Counted from the first letter of the stretch, positions 28,619-40,925 are shown. The stretch is 64,000 nucleotides of DNA from Misgurnus anguillicaudatus (GCF_027580225.2 NC_073348.2:40490501-40554500); one strand, 5' to 3'. Notes: a model not told the origin generated them from the sequence alone. Made by a program: numbers and translations.

Positions 28619-29226
28619 GGGTGCTTTCACAACTGTAGTTCGGTTCATTTGGTCCGGACCAAAGGCAAAAAATTATACATCGTAGCTTTTTTAGAAGTTT
28701 TGGTTCCTTTTCACACCACAGTAATTGCTTTGGACCAAACCAGTTGAAACGAACCAAAATGCATTCATGATAACATCCACATACCTCGTTGGCCACATGT
28801 TTTTGAACGTAATTCCTAAACTGCTTTTTTATTGGTCGTAATCAACGTGTGGGAAATTCCAACAAAACCCCTGAAGTAAATAAAAGAAGAGGAAAATATG
28901 GAAGACATTGCGCCTCTGTTTATAAAGTATAAAGAGATGACTGCACGTTCTGATTGTTTTCGTGGTCGATTAATACTACTTAGTATACACCACTTTAGAC
29001 AAACTATTCATTTCAAGAATGAACCGCGTTTTAAAAATAATGTTTTAATGCACTGCAAATGGCAAAGTTTGTCTGCAAGTTCAAAAATGTGCAGTAATTT
29101 CATGGAGGTCTTGGTCCACTTGTTTGGTCTGCTTTTGGTGCACACCCAAGAAACCTACCGCACCAAGTGAGCTATCAAACTGTGGTACAATTTAACCAAA
29201 CTAATAAGGTAAGTGAGAAAGCACCC
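28619..29226. mobile_element. Harbinger-type MITE with GGGTGCTTTCACA ends and TAA duplication
   Basis: The left end GGGTGCTTTCACA and right end TGAGAAAGCACCC are inverted. TAA lies at 28616-28618 and 29227-29229. The 608-bp interior has further inverted GGTTCATTTGGT / ACCAAACTAAT pieces. A 90-codon frame (28898-29170) is open, but I recognise no transposase or Myb motif in it. The flanks (CCATTGACGAGATATCTCGT, then TGACACTTTTCTGACGAG) belong to an older repeat into which it inserted. Confidence 0.8.
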
Positions 29227-29229
29227 TAA

Positions 29230-29921
29230 TGCCAATGACACTTTTCTGACGAGTTTTTACGATAATCTGTATCTCTGCTATTATCCACCAGATGGCGCCA
29301 ATTTATAAAAAACTAAAGCAAACACGAATTTAATTCATTGTAAACTCTGTGTATGATTTGATAATTGTTCTGAATCTGATCTCTAACAAAATTCATTTAC
29401 AAAAATGCAACTATTTCAGCTTTTTGATCAAAATTTGTTATTTTTAAAGAAACCTACCCATATTTAAGTTATAAAAAGAGAACAAATGAATATAGAATGA
29501 ATCGTTTTGTTTGTTTGTTTGTTTGAAAGCAGCAGCTCTGTTCTTTCATTTAATACTTGAATGTTTAGATATTATAGAAGAACATTTTTCTGGAAGGCAT
29601 TTAGTGAAACTTGTGAAAATCACAAAAAATGCTGGCAAGCAACTGTTTAAACAAAGGCTGGTGAGGAATGAGCTAATAATAATGCAGTGACAGCATTACT
29701 TTATTGCATTAAAAAAAATATATATTAACTGGTATTAAATTAACTATTTCACTCAAAAGTGTGGGGTGGCAGTTAAAGGGTTAAATGTCTGAGATGAAGT
29801 TGATAAAAGAAGGTTTCTGAAGCAAATCTATTTTCTAATATCATAAAATAATCTCTGACTGTCTGTCTAAACACTTTTCATGGTAAATTACTTTCATTAA
29901 ACATGTTTCACCTCACAGATG

Positions 29922-29928
<7 letters not shown>
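29230..29928. other. Older repeat remnant and AT-rich DNA
   Basis: The left part continues the repeat split by the Harbinger MITE. A (TTTG) run lies near 29506-29524, and GGGTGGCAGTTAAAGGGTTAA occurs near 29763-29783. No gene. Confidence 0.35.

Positions 29929-30006
<78 letters not shown>
29929..30006. repeat. (GA)n microsatellite
   Basis: About 39 uninterrupted GA dinucleotides. Confidence 0.97.
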
Positions 30007-30009
<3 letters not shown>

Positions 30010-31077
30010 TCAGTCATTATATGAAGCTAGAAAAGTAGTGATGGGTTTCTGAGCAGGTTTTTCATTCCTCCTTTGCTTTTATTAAGTGCATGTACAGTAT
30101 TAGAAGTGATGTGAGCAGATTGTTTGAGATTAATGTTAGTCGTGTTATTTTTACAGTAAAGAGCAGAAGACTCAAGCGTTCTCGGTTCTCCTCTCCAAAA
30201 CTTCAGATGTTGAGTATTATAATCGGCTCTTTAGTGACCCATCATCATCATCATCATCATCATCATCCTCTCTGTATTGTTTGACATGATGCGTTGTCAT
30301 AGTAACAGTCAGACAAAAGGATCTGAAGGAAAAGAGCTTTCTGTTCTTGCTGTGATTTTTCTGTCTAATGGAGCTAATGTGTAAGCAGAAGGTAAAAGCA
30401 TTCTTGTGTATTTCAGTAAATGGAAAGCTTTTGGCTCGGAGAGAAAATAGCATTTCACCATAGTAACTGCAGCGTGACTAAAGTTACTGCAGAGCTCGAC
30501 TGCTTCAGATCTGCCTAATTGTAACATGTCACGGGTCGACTCGAGAGCCTCGAGGAAGAGCTGAAAATCTGATGGCAAATAAAACAACATATTGCATTAT
30601 GTTTTAATTACGCCGGATTATGATCCTTGACGGATGATTCATCAGATCTTTAGGCAAGCTGTTGTTATGCTGGTGTGAGAGAAAGACAATAATCCACACA
30701 CACATAAACAAACTCATACCTTTAAAGAAAAATCTCTCACTGTTATAATTATTATTATGAGGATAATATAGTAAAAAATACCTTGATATGTTCATGTGCA
30801 AGAAAATGATTTCCTCTTGAAAATGTAATTCTGTCCAGCTGATAAAAGTTGCTGGTTGGTATTGCTATGTTGTTTCAGGTTTATTGGTTATAGTCTTTGA
30901 TATTCTCATGATATATATTACAGTATAATAAGTGTAAATCTGATCTCTCTTCATTTATGTGTTTAGCAGAGACCCTGCAGAATGAATCGTGCTGAACTTT
31001 GTTCAAATGAATTAACCTTGAGAAACATCTCATGATGAACTGTCACCCCCGTTTACATGAAAATGCACTATACAAAC
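30007..31077. other. No gene; contains (CAT)n microsatellite
   Basis: A (CAT) run of about nine units lies at 30240-30266. Open frames on both strands across it arise from the repeat. The remaining sequence shows no recognisable gene. Confidence 0.4.
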
Positions 31078-31307
31078 TTTAAAGGCGGGGTGCATGATTT
31101 TTGAAAAACACTTTGGAAAAGGGAGTCAGGCCGAGTACCAAAACACACTTGTAGCCAATCAGCAGTAAAGGGCGTGTCTACTGACTGACATTGTTGTCTG
31201 GGTTGTGTATGTGTGGGGCGGGTTTATATTGGGGTAGTGGTGTGTTTTTTTTAGGTGATTTCAAATTTCAACATTGGCTTTTAGAGATCATGCACTCCGC
31301 CTTTAAA
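31078..31307. mobile_element. TTTAAAGGCGGGGTGCAT MITE, inverted relative to 4331-4557
   Basis: Both ends are present (TTTAAAGGCGGGGTGCAT and ATGCACTCCGCCTTTAAA). The reverse complement interior matches the first copy: CACACATAC block, then GGCTACAAGTGTGTTTTGGT, then GACTCCCTTTT. Confidence 0.75.
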
Positions 31308-31429
31308 TGCTGTAATTCATGAACACGTTTAATATAAACATAACGTTGGTCTCATGTGAAAGAAGACACTTGAAAGATTATTGCTGAATTGCGGAATAAT
31401 TAAAAAATATAGTTTTGTCTAAAATATAT

Positions 31430-32060
31430 TGAAGTTAACCATTTAACCGACTTGTACCGTATATGGGACACCTAAGTTTAGTTCAATTTATTATTGAACG
31501 ATAAACTATATATCTAAGGTCTAAGCCTCTAGAATAAACATTTTAACAGTGTTTAATAAAATCATTTATGTAGGGAGCGTAAGCAATTCATTTATGAAAA
31601 GAGTGTGCCTCAAAATATTGATAATCTGCCTACCTTTACTTACTTACAAACTATATATCATTGGAAAGCTCTAAGAATGTAGTTTTCATATTTTTTAAAA
31701 CCTTTTAACAGTAAAAATAATGCAGTGACAGTCATTTATTAATTTGTGACAAGAGTATGCAGCAAACCGTTGACAACTTGAGGCCTTTGTTGTCACACTA
31801 AAAGTTTTTTTGGCGATTTTAATTAGAAATTTGGATTAGAACTAGTTGAGGCTTAATGTTTTTAGTATTTTGAACATAAAACATTTTTAAAAAAATTGCT
31901 TTTTAAATATATACTTTATTGCATTATTTTTATTTTTTTATATTTTATTATATTATTTAATCTCCTGTAACTATATATTTGCTTAATATTTTCACCTCAG
32001 TGAAAAACATTAAAGTGTCTTCTTTAAAACAACATACTCATAAAAGGGGGGTGACAGTTA
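31430..32060. mobile_element. AT-rich element related to 4553-5516, inverted
   Basis: TATCATTGGAAAGCTCTAAG (near 31667), followed by TGCAGTGACAG and later GGGTGACAGTTAAAATG (32047-32063), mirrors the sequence and ends of the element at 4553-5516. Boundaries are approximate. Confidence 0.45.
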
Positions 32061-33135
32061 AAATGATTCTTGGCTTACGAAACACATCTAATTGAGAGAT
32101 ATATTTGAGATGTCATTCATTATAAATATATATTGACATATATAAGTGAAGAATATAGGCCGTGTAATTTAGAGAAGTGCTCTTTGACCTTGCCAAACCA
32201 AATAATGCAGACGTAATAAATGATGCACGATTTAATTCGACCCGTTCCCAAAACAAGTTGCTTGTTTGCTTAGTAGCATACAGTATCGCATGAAATGTGA
32301 TCAATATCTTATTAAATATTATATTGCATTTGGGCTTTGTCATGTAAAAAGATGTATTTGAAAGCATTAAATTTGACCAGTCAGCATGGAAACGTATTGC
32401 ACTCAAGGTTACTCTGCATCCACAGGGAAACTGCATAAAATATTCAAGATCATTGGAGTTTGTCCCACAGAGAATAAAACTCACCTTCGTTATTCCATCA
32501 TTTTCCATCCCTCTTATATTTCACAGACTTTCACACTATTTTCACTTCGTATTAAAAACGTCCCCAGTCGCCACCGAGCCGTGAGTCTGAGAGGAAAAAG
32601 GTCAAAGCAATTTATATTTGACATGTGCGCTTTGATCGCCTTGTCATCGCCTCGGGCCGCACACACACACGCGCGCACACATGTGCACACACATCAGCAG
32701 ATTCAAACACATATGTTGTGTTGCATTTGCTCGACACGCTCTCGTCTCGTCTACCTTTCTCTCTAGACGCCGCAGTGATGTTCTCAGATAGATGACTTTA
32801 CAGCAAAGTGACCTGTGGTGAATGCAAGCGAGTCATCAATTTTTCCTTGCATTGAAATGAAATGTTCTGACACGGCGGACGTGAATGAGAACATATAGTG
32901 TGATGTAAAGATGGAGGGATGTTAATGAGAGGCTGTCTGGGGTCCAGGACCGTATATTTATAACACACAGTTCAGTCTGAAGGTGCAGAGACGCCAGCGG
33001 CTCCACCGAATACCCATCATAACAGATTTACAGTGATTTAAGATAAAGCCCTCAAATGTATGAATGTATAACCTTGATACTGTCTTATTATGAAGAAAGT
33101 GTCTGTGGACACGGCTGTATCGTCACGCGTGGGTC

Positions 33136-33172
<37 letters not shown>

Positions 33173-33480
33173 GTTGGAGTGGAGGTGGCATTTTCACCGG
33201 CCGGTGGGGAAGTGATGCTGTGGCCACACGCTGACAGTAATGGATGAGCTTCTACGCGCTGCTGGTTAGAAAGATGCTCCATAAGTGACACCAGAAAATA
33301 GCCTTCATTTCTGCTCAGAAATGATTTATAATCAACACTTCTATCCAAACACAGCCATCCAAAATAAATCACAACTCACTAGACATGTAGTTGGAAATAT
33401 CGTATGTCACAGACTTTAATGATGTTGAGGGCTCATATTTTCTCTGTTTTTTTAATATTTTGTGTATTTATTATACATTA
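32061..33480. other. No gene; short CA and CT runs
   Basis: A CA-rich tract lies at 32660-32694 and a (CT) run at 33139-33168. The frames overlapping them are artefacts. The block 32540-32660 is high-complexity, but no exon is supported. Confidence 0.4.
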
Positions 33481-33853
33481 TACCACGGGTCTGTTGAACG
33501 CTTTATTCTGATTGGCTGAGAATTATTCCATGGATGTTGATTATTTTTCTGTAAACCGCACACTTGACCTGTAAAATGTCTTTAAAATAGGCACCAGGGC
33601 AATGTTTGTGGTAACAGTGGTATAAGAGAAATAACTGACTCCATTCTGTTGAATTATTAGAAATATACCACGGGTCTGTTGAATGCTGTATTCTGATTGG
33701 CTGAGAAATGTTCCATAGGTATGTATTAATTTCTGATAACCACACACCTAACTTGTCAAATCTCTTAAAAATATGCACCAGAGCAATATTTGTGGTAACC
33801 GTGGTATAAGAGGAATAATTGACTACGGTCCTTTGAATTATTAAAAAATAATG
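33481..33853. repeat. 185-bp imperfect tandem duplication of a MITE-like unit
   Basis: TACCACGGGTCTGTTGAA starts at 33481 and again at 33666, giving a 185-bp period. Both units contain TTCTGATTGGCTGAGAA and GTGGTATAAGAG. Units of the same type occur singly at 50906-51062, as part of 23600-24290, and as an inverted scrap at about 35257-35297. Confidence 0.75.
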
Positions 33854-33870
33854 CACACCCGCGGTGTAAT

Positions 33871-34224
33871 GTGGCATTCACACCAGACGCTGAAGAGGCG
33901 AACAAAAACTCGCTATTCGCATGTAGTAGGACGCTTAAACATCATGGTAGGGGCTTCTTCGACTCTGCTGACTCCCGGTAATCACATCACTGGTAGAGCA
34001 AGCTCCTGGTTGGTTACTGCGGTGCGAATATCATCCAAAGTTTAAATGTTTCAACTCAAGCCTTTCCCATGGCAATGCTCAATTCACGCGGAACGCGCCA
34101 TCTGTGCCGCACGTTCCGCACCATTCGCACGTACCGTGCCGCAGGATGCCTATTCGCGTCTTTGCATTGACTTAACATGTAAATCACTCGCGCTTGCCTC
34201 TTCCGCGTCTGGTGTGAACACCAC
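33871..34224. mobile_element. MITE with TTCACACCAGACGC ends
   Basis: GTGGCATTCACACCAGACGC at the left is mirrored by GCGTCTGGTGTGAACACCAC at the right. GAAGAGGCG / TGCCTCTTC extend the inverted repeat. It is 354 bp and non-coding. A relative is nested at about 37588-38003. Confidence 0.75.
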
Positions 34225-34554
34225 ATAACTCTGCTTCGCGTTGTTAAAAACAAGTTGAAATAGTTTAACTTATTTTTATAAGTTATGTCAACTTATTGCA
34301 GGTAAAAACTTAAAACAGGTTGAATTGACTTGCAAAACCAAGTTGTTTTAACTTCATGCTGCATTATTTTATATTTTACAGTGAAATTGCTAATGCCTAA
34401 AATTTTAGTTGAAAATGTTTAAATATTTTAGGTGTTATCAATTAAAGTAATTTTTTAAAGTTTTGCACCTTAAAATTTTAACCTTAAAGTGATGAAAAAA
34501 TGAGAATGAAGACAAGAACAAATCTGCATGATCATCCTCTTAAAAGACACCATG

Positions 34555-34900
34555 CACTACAAAAAATGATTTTCAAGAAAAAAATTCTTAGTATTTTTGT
34601 CTTGTTTTCAGTAAAAATATCTACAAATTCTTAAATGAAGATGCTTTATCTTGATGAGCAAAATGACCCAAGAAAATAAGTTTAGTTTTTATACCAAAAA
34701 TATCAAATTTAAGTGATTTTGTGCACAAAACAAGCTAAAAAATCTGCCAATGGGGTAAGCAATTGTTTCTTGAATCTTTCCCGAATTTAGTGTTCAAGAA
34801 AAATGTTAGATCTTTTTGCTTACCCCATTGGCTTGTTTTATGCACAAAATCACTTACATTTGATATTTTTGGTCTAAAAACTAGACTTATTTTATTATAA
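34555..34900. mobile_element. Palindromic CACTGCA-family MITE, right end lost
   Basis: The left end is CACTACAAAAAATGATTTTC. Inverted halves AAGTGATTTTGTGCACAAAA and TTTTATGCACAAAATCACTT are separated by about 120 bp. The expected right end is replaced by AT-rich sequence, so the copy is truncated. Confidence 0.7.
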
Positions 34901-35629
34901 ATATGATATGACTCATATTTTAATGAATGTATAATATCATAAATATCCTGTAAAGATCTTATAGACTACACTTATAACAGAGAGAGAGACATGACAAAAA
35001 GAAACCAAGTACTTTCCCAAATATCAAAGAGGAACTTTGCTTGCTCAAATGTTTTATTTCTAATTAAAGTTTAACTTTGTCTTCTTAGATGTTTTTTTAA
35101 ATTACCTTAGTAAAAAAACATGAAAACATTTTTGACATATAATATAAAATAATATAATATAAGTAAGAAATAATTGATAACGAGCCATTTAATTATTTGA
35201 AAATAATGCTCAACCAAGGTGGTAATGCGGTTGTGTATTATTTTCAAAACATTTCTAAACCAATCAGAATACAGCATTGAACAGACCTGTGGTATAATAT
35301 AATATAAATGTAAAGATCTGTAAACAAATGAAAGTGGACAGCACAGATGAGATCACATGGTCTTTGAAGAATAATGGAGATTTCTGACTCTGGTAACTTG
35401 TCAAATCTTAGCACAGTTTGTGATGTTAGTAGAAGTTTTTCTTGAGGAGAAATATGAGATTGCTGTGTTATTTTTGTGTCAGGAAAACCTAAAATTTTTA
35501 GCTAAAAAAATCTTGTTTCAGCTTGCTCATATTTTAAGTTGTGTTTGGTTATATAATGTCTGATGTGAGCACCAGATGTGTTCATGTGATTCACATTTAA
35601 AAAGGATGTTGGTCCTGATGTTGTATGTG
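34901..35629. other. AT-rich DNA, no gene
   Basis: An inverted scrap of the TTCTGATTGG repeat lies near 35257-35297. Nothing else is recognised. Confidence 0.4.
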
Positions 35630-35657
35630 TGCGTGTGTGTGTGTGTGCATGTGTGCA

Positions 35658-35701
<44 letters not shown>
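35624..35701. repeat. (GT)n microsatellite
   Basis: A GT tract with a few interruptions in its left part and about 20 pure units at 35661-35701. The open frames on both strands here are products of the dinucleotide repeat. Confidence 0.95.
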
Positions 35702-35702
<1 letters not shown>

Positions 35703-36149
35703 TAAATCAGGAGGGTCCATTAGAAACACACTGAGCACTTACAGCAGTAGTAATACATCTACTGGCAGTATTTCAATCTACTTTTGCCGACACCTTCAGT
35801 ATTTTTTAATCTTTATAATGGCACTGACTGTCGGTTAAAGTCTTCGTGTCTCATTTCTCACCTGTGAGCACCCCACGCCTCGACCCAAAGATCAAGACAC
35901 CAATTAAAGCACACAATTTATTTTAGGTTTATTGCTAATAAGCCATAAGAACAGTGAACTTTTGGGGGTTTTCTTGACAACTGGCACATAAGATGCATAT
36001 AAGATGTTATTTTTCACAGTGCAGTGTTCAGACCTTTCAAACGGATTTCATTACAGGAATATTGTGTTAATTATAGACGACTGGTGCTGATCTGCAGTCA
36101 TGCCATTACATGTGTTAGTCAGATCCATTTAATACTGAATGATTTACAT
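35702..36149. other. No gene recognised
   Basis: Ordinary AT-rich DNA with no motif I can name. Confidence 0.4.
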
Positions 36150-36390
36150 TTAAAGGAATAGTTCACAAATAAAATGTAATTATTTCATTATTTACATATT
36201 CTCAAGTAATTCAAAACCTGTGTAAATGACTTTGTTCTGCTGAACACAAGAATGTTTGTAACCATACAGATCAGGGGACCCATTCACTTCCATAGTATTA
36301 TTTTATCCTACTATGGAAGTCAGTGGTGCCTCTGATCTTTTGGGTTACAAACACTATTCAAAATATCTTCCTTTGTGTTCAACTGCAGAT
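36150..36390. mobile_element. Fragment of the TTAAAGGGATAGTTCACC family
   Basis: TTTAAAGGAATAGTTCACAA starts a segment with CTGCTGAACACAAGAATG, then TTCACTTCCATAGTATTATT, whose inverse ATACTATGGAAGT is nearby. It is the left half of the very common element seen complete at 38231-38638. The right terminus is missing. Confidence 0.65.
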
Positions 36391-37111
36391 AATATTTCTG
36401 ATAATCTCTGATAGAAACGTGAGGCTTGTACTGTAAATCCTGTCCTGTAGATGATTGATTATAAAATGAGCATACAGTGGCCTGTAATCTAATGTCATAT
36501 ATTCATATGTCTGAATGTGAACACATGTTCTGGTTAGAGATTATTGTAATAACAAGACCATTAGAATACAATCGTTTGTCCAGAAAAGCTCATTAAGCAT
36601 AAAGTCTTTTCTCCTGAGACTTCAGGCTTTAGTTAAAGAACCGCTGACAAAACAACACCCATCTGACAGACACGCGCGACTGCGCTCGGCTCCTTGTTCA
36701 ATTCAGATTGCGCTGCATTACAGAAACAAGAGTCAGATTACAATCGTTATTAATTTTCCTGCGACAACATTAATGGAGTGCAATGGTCCGGTTGGCTCTT
36801 TTCAGCCTCTAGAGACCTCAGATGATTTCTGCTGTCACTCAGAGCTCTCATTTCATTAATAACAGTGAACATTTACTCCATCTATTCACATATGCTGCTA
36901 TACCAGACACAAAGATCACTTTGCTCAACTGCTGTCTGTATGACTAAAATTATTTTCTTGATTTTAACGAATTAATGTATAAATCAATATTAATACATTT
37001 AAAAATATAAAACTGATAGTTGCAGTTAATCAAAAGAAATATCAGTTCTCAGCGGTATATAGCACCATGTTGTGCTTCATGTTTTAATTCTTGAAACCAG
37101 ATCAGAGCTGC
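36391..37111. other. Unique DNA, possible conserved non-coding block
   Basis: 36570-36870 is high-complexity, non-repetitive and lacks coding frames, with homeodomain-like TAAT cores (ATCGTTATTAATTTTCCTGC). This composition resembles conserved enhancers, but conservation cannot be tested here. Confidence 0.3.
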
Positions 37112-37160
37112 TACACTGTAAAAAGTGAAAAAAGTAACATTTTCACCTAATTTGAAACTA

Positions 37161-37580
37161 CACTGCAACAAAATGACTTTCTTACTTAGTATTTTTGTCT
37201 TGTTTTTAGTACAAATATCTAAAATTATTAAAATCAAGATGCATTTTCTTTAGGAGCAAAAAGTATAGATAAAAATACATCAAATTTAAGTGAATTTGTG
37301 CTTAAAACAAGCAAAAAAAATAAATCTGCGAATGTTGTAAGCAAAAAATCTTGAAACACTAAATTCAAGAAAAATGCTTAACCAATTGGCAGATTTTTTG
37401 CTTGTTTTATGTACAAAATCATTTAAATTTGATATTTTTAGTCTAAAAACTTGACTTATTTTCTTGGGTCGTTTTGCTCATCAAGAAAAAGCATCTTAAT
37501 TTAAGAATTTTTAGATATTTTTACTGAAAACAAGACAAAAATACAAAGAGTTTTTTTATTGAAAATCAATTTTTGAAGTG
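37161..37580. mobile_element. Complete palindromic CACTGCA MITE with TA duplication
   Basis: It is the best copy of the family. It starts CACTGCAACAAAATGACTTT and ends AATCAATTTTTGAAGTG, with TA at 37159-37160 and 37581-37582. The two halves (TTAAGTGAATTTGTGCTTAA and its inverse TACAAAATCATTTAAATTTG) form a long hairpin. It inserted into the CACTGTAAAAAG MITE. Confidence 0.8.
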
Positions 37581-37587
37581 TAATGCT

Positions 37588-38003
37588 GCGTTCAGACCAG
37601 CCACGGTAAAGGCATCAAGCGAGAAATGTTAAGTAAATCTAAAGAAGCTTTGACGAGCGCCTGGAGTTGCGCAAATGAGTTGTGTAGCTCGGTGCGGTAG
37701 ACGCGATTCCACCTCATTTGCGTGTCTAGTTAGCACGAATGGCTGGAAAAACGCGTCTTTTACGCGTGAATGAAGCGAGTAAACCTAAAATGTTCTGATT
37801 CCGCCTCATTCGCGTGTCTACTTTGCATGAATGGCTGGAATTGAGCGTTGCCGCAGGAAACGCGTGAGTTGACATTTTTTTACTTTGGCGGAAAAACGCG
37901 TCTTTCATGCGCGAATAAAGCGAGTAAACTCAAAATGTTAAAGCGCCAAACTAGGCACTGTAAACGCGAATTCGATGACTCAAACACGTCTGGTGTGAAC
38001 CCA
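37588..38003. mobile_element. Nested MITE with GTTCAGACCAG / CTGGTGTGAAC ends
   Basis: The left end GCGTTCAGACCAGCC and right end CGTCTGGTGTGAACCC are inverted. The interior repeats ACGCGTCTTT and GCGAGTAAAC blocks twice (about 37750 and 37910). It is related to 33871-34224 and sits directly beside the CACTGCA MITE inside the outer element. Confidence 0.65.
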
Positions 38004-38230
38004 TGGTAAAGTGAAATTTTAAGTTAAATAAACTTAAATTTTTGGGGTGCTAACAATTAAAGCATTTTTTCAAGTTGATCCAACTTTTCACTTTTACAGT
38101 CTATGTTGTTGTAATGATACCCAGATTGTTTTATGTTTGTTGTGCATGCGACACATACATTTTGCAGTTTAAAGACCAATCAGAATTCTACTTTAATGAC
38201 ATCATCACATTGTGAATACTAAACATTTTG

Positions 38231-38638
38231 TTGAAGAGATAGTTCACCCCAAAAAACTTTTCGAATCCTTGTGTTGAACTAAACCTGTATGAATAATTTT
38301 TTTCTGATGAACATAAATGAAGATATTTTGATAAATGATGCACAGCTGATTGTCACCAATGACTCCCATAGTAGGAAAAGCAAATATGATGGAATTCAAT
38401 GAGCACCATCATCTGTGTGCTTATCAAAATGTCTTCATCATTTATCACAATACTTGAATAATATTTGTTTTTCCTACTATGGAAGTAAATGGTTACCATC
38501 ATCTGTGTGCTTACCATCATTTATCAAAATATCTTCTTTTGCGTTCATCAGAAAAAAGAAATTCATACAAATTTACAACAAAATGAGGATGAGAAAATGA
38601 TGACCGCATTTTTATTTTTGGGTGAACTATCCCTTTAA
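38231..38638. mobile_element. Complete TTAA-flanked GATAGTTCACC element
   Basis: The left end TTGAAGAGATAGTTCACC and right end GGGTGAACTATCCCTTTAA are inverted; TTAA on the right and TTGA on the left are the presumed duplication. Internal ATTTATCAAAATATCTTC and TACTATGGAAGT motifs repeat in both orientations. This is a very high-copy teleost MITE. Confidence 0.75.
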
Positions 38639-39314
38639 TGAAGTCAATGGGAAACAGGCACTTTATTTGGGTTGTATTTACTATATTCACACTTAAGCCG
38701 TCACCATCTACACCCGGATGAAGCTTAATGTTTATTTAAATCCAGTGTAAATACTGCAGCTGAAGTGTTAGCGTGATGACTTTCAGAGGTACATTAACAG
38801 CAGAACCCCATCTGTGCTCATCGGCCCCCGTTTCATTATCTCAACATGCTTCCTGTGACCTGCAGAAAAAATGACAACTGATTTACCTCAAGATCAATTT
38901 GTATGTAAATCAGAGAAGGTCTGGAAGCGTACTGGAGTGTCTTTACAGGGTCTGTCAGCTTGTGTCCATCAGTTCACCGGTCCAGACTGAAGAGGTTAAT
39001 GGAGCTGATTAAGATAATGTGACCCTTTCAAAGGGACCGCCTTCTTCTTCGTACACACACACGGCTTTGTCATGCTGAATAAAATCAACACAGATATAAA
39101 AAATTGGGTCTCTGTAATTCACTCTGAATTGTGAATCAGTTTATTGTGTTTATGTGTGAGACGGCGACTCTTTGCTCATCAGTGTACTGTCTGTTGTGTT
39201 TCATTCGGTCAGTGAAATGACCTTTCATCTTGTAACACCGCCACATTCCCTCCCTTTCATTCCTGACTGCGTCTAAAGTTTTTGTGTCTGTGTTGGCTGT
39301 GAGGCAGAAGACTC

Positions 39315-39315
<1 letters not shown>
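38639..39315. other. Unique DNA, no gene recognised
   Basis: High-complexity block at about 38740-39010 without coding frames; conserved non-coding DNA is possible but untested. Confidence 0.3.

Positions 39316-39362
<47 letters not shown>
39316..39362. repeat. (GAT)n microsatellite
   Basis: About 15 GAT units. The Asp-rich open frame through it is an artefact of the triplet repeat. Confidence 0.97.
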
Positions 39363-39363
<1 letters not shown>

Positions 39364-39813
39364 CACAGATGTTCTGACAGTGTTTCCACCTCATGTCTCC
39401 TTCAATACATTCAGATCTTCAGCTGAATACAGCACAGCAGACAGTGACACACATTTCACTCAGACAAATAAAACTACATCAGCTCACCTCATATGTTTGT
39501 CACTTTCTATTGCATCATACACAGCTTTGAACTTAAGATCCAGATGTGCAATTAAAACAAAGCAATTTCTATTATGATTTTCCACTTTCATTTACTTTTT
39601 TAAATGAATTTATAATAAACTTAAAAGTAAAGCAAATGATGAATTAAATTAGAAGCCTAGAAAACATCTCAGATTGACTTTAATGTAACATTCAATAGAT
39701 TAAAATACAGAACAATTAATAACACACATGATAATTATAAATAACAGCTTTTATCATTTTAATAATTTTTCAATTTGTCATTCAGTTTTTATGAAAAGAA
39801 TTCAGTTCTTGTC
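39363..39813. other. AT-rich DNA, no gene
   Basis: Nothing recognised. Confidence 0.4.
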
Positions 39814-40925
39814 AAGGTGTGACGTAAGCGTTTCTTGCTTGTTTCAGCCCGGTGCGATGATCATTTTCACGTTTAGCGTCAGGTTGTTTAAATAGCAAAT
39901 GCATTTGCAACCAATTTTGCGCCCATGGGTGTTCTGGTCTGAAAACGAGGTGTGTTCGGACGCATTGTTGGTGCGTTGCTATTTTGAGGCAACTAAAATA
40001 GCCTACACCATTGACCAACAAAAACCTGCTCTAAAGTCTTAAGTCAATGGCTCAATATTGTTTTTGTTATTTAATGAGTGCGTTAGTAATATGCACCTAT
40101 AAACGAGACAACAATGCTTGTTTGCTTATCACACACATGGATGCGCAGCAGCACACAAAGTTTTGAAATATGAAAAATTAAAGGATTAAAATGTTAAAGA
40201 TAATCATTGAGTCTCTTGGACATAAATGAGGACCGATTATGAGATGTTAGAAGGCGTAAAGAGCAGCTTCACCTGTAGCCTGAAGCAGTTTTTTTTTTGC
40301 TTTTAAAAAGTGCAGTATTGCATTTACTTTAAAATGTTTTTAAATGCTACCACACAGATTTATTGTATATGATGACTTTGTACCTGTGGATATAGTGAGA
40401 TGAGAATTTTTAAGTAATATTTTTAAAAACACTCATAGCAGTGTCCCAGTGCTGAAATGTCTCTCTACACGTTTGTAAATGTTTTATCTCCAAATTTTTT
40501 GTATATTTGTAAATAATTCTTATAAAAACCTTTACAGTGGACATGCATCATACTTTATCGCCTTATTTTACTTATAACAAATAACCATTTCAATAAATAA
40601 AACACAACGCAATTTTTAACATCAATCTTAAGCTGGTGGTCTTCTTCCTCTGCTTACAGTTTTATCTGCTTACAAACTCTGCCATGTAAAAAGGTAATTG
40701 GCTTTAGCACGAGCCAAATTGTCTTTTAAATAACGTTTATCGCACGTTATGCCCAAAACACACCTATTACTCATTAGGGGAATAGGAACAACCCTTTCAG
40801 ACTGTGTGCCAGGCGCACAAACCATTTTTCCAGTCGTTAAACTAGCAAAAGGGATTTGGACACACAATAAGTGCACTTGCGCCATTCGATTTATCCCATG
40901 TGCTTAGATGGTTAAAATAGGGCCC
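39814..40925 (-). mobile_element. Harbinger-like element, inverted copy
   Basis: Read on the minus strand it begins GGGCCCTATTTTAACCATC and includes CCGACTGGAAAAATGG-type sequence, the GGACCGATTATGAG block region, and GCGCAAAATTGG near the far end. It matches 42751-43465 but is about 400 bp longer. It carries no intact transposase frame. Confidence 0.65.

Larger units (their letters stand above)
37114..38101. mobile_element. Outer CACTGTAAAAAGTG MITE carrying two nested MITEs
   Basis: The left end CACTGTAAAAAGTGAAAA (from 37114) and right end CAACTTTTCACTTTTACAGT (to 38100) are inverted and flanked by TA, as in Tc1/mariner MITEs. Only about 50 bp on the left and 95 bp on the right belong to it. 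The rest is a CACTGCA-family MITE (37161-37580) followed by a TTCAGACC-type MITE. Confidence 0.75.

Noticed and set aside
35502..35838. His/Thr and Val/Cys repeat frames on both strands
   Set aside because: Translation of the (GT)n microsatellite.
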